Assembly: GCA_030378005.1 (NCBI GenBank)
Contig: JAUCGF010000084.1
Span: forward strand, 18,548 to 82,547
Direction of reading: 5' to 3'
From: Desulfococcaceae bacterium HSG9
GTDB taxonomy: Bacteria > Desulfobacterota > Desulfobacteria > Desulfobacterales > JAUCGF01
Length of the DNA: 64,000 nt
The notes under the pieces were generated by a model that saw only the letters and a list, made by a program, of their open reading frames with translations, had not been told where the DNA came from and made no database searches. Position numbers and translations under genes: made by a program. Numbering within the stretch: the first letter of the stretch is position 1; every line of letters begins with the position of its first letter. This document shows, in pieces, positions 63,925 through 64,000 of this stretch.

Positions 63925-64000
63925 ACATGCTAATTTTTTAAGCATATCCCAACGGCCTGCTTTATAGAATGAGCGGAGTAATAACATTGCCTCTGCGCTA
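63925..64000 (-). pseudogene. Possible fragment of another IS-type gene
   Basis: The reverse strand reads AEAMLLLRSFYKAGRWDMLKK just inside the window end. This fits the tail of a transposase or a similar mobile gene, but the rest is outside. Confidence 0.3.

Overview
The window reads as a chromosomal segment of a Gram-negative bacterium, most likely a Desulfobacterota (deltaproteobacterial, Desulfobacteraceae-like) member. This is an inference. The supports are a run bamA-skp-lpxD-fabZ-lpxA-lpxI-oxidoreductase-lpxB that uses LpxI (DUF1009) for lipid A, a DHH-CBS-CBS-CCA-adding fusion protein, lone RpoH and HD-GYP genes of delta type, and A+T-leaning DNA with many small palindromic intergenic repeats.

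Layout. 1-2181: the reverse-strand DHH/CBS/tRNA nucleotidyltransferase fusion, cut by the window edge. 2.7-5.3 kb: pilC and a PilS-like kinase. 5.4-17.9 kb: envelope biogenesis block (lysS, LolC/E-type permease, lolD, bamA, skp, lpxD, fabZ, lpxA, lpxI, Gfo/Idh oxidoreductase, lpxB). 18.3-23.9 kb: orphan ParA, dtd, a metallo-beta-lactamase/double cyclic-nucleotide-binding fusion, a metallophosphoesterase and a histone-H1-like protein. 24.7-32.4 kb: an exopolysaccharide export module (SLBB exporter, outer-membrane barrel with acidic repeats, Wzz-type protein, degenerate CpsD-like ATPase, ParA-like ATPase) without glycosyltransferases. 32.7-37.5 kb: DnaJ-like protein and DHH phosphoesterase, then a DUF4178/PspA/DUF2170-like/K+ channel membrane-stress operon. 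37.8-46.9 kb: divergent PurD, hybrid kinase, TPR lipoprotein, rpoH, tRNA-Arg(UCU) and a GAF-HD-GYP protein. 46.9-52.8 kb: SPFH-zinc ribbon, zinc-ribbon protein, GNAT, YjfM-like lipoprotein, membrane spermidine synthase and AdoMet decarboxylase. 52.8-61.4 kb: Rpn-type nuclease, UspA, HDAC-family deacetylase, Cys-rich protein, polytopic membrane proteins and an ECF sigma/anti-sigma/Spy-like set. 61.4-64 kb: decayed DNA with a broken formylglycine-generating-enzyme-like gene and two broken transposases.

How it fits together. Two sets, 34.6-37.5 kb and 46.9-52.8 kb, resemble the two parts of one membrane-integrity/polyamine system: PspA, DUF2170 and a YjfM-type lipoprotein recall the E. coli yjfIJKLM operon, and SPFH, spermidine synthase and AdoMetDC are plausible further partners. 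This is the best candidate for a little-described system. A second candidate is the polysaccharide export module, where a CpsD-like protein with a destroyed P-loop overlaps an intact ParA-type ATPase. No CRISPR array, prophage, plasmid origin or rRNA was seen.
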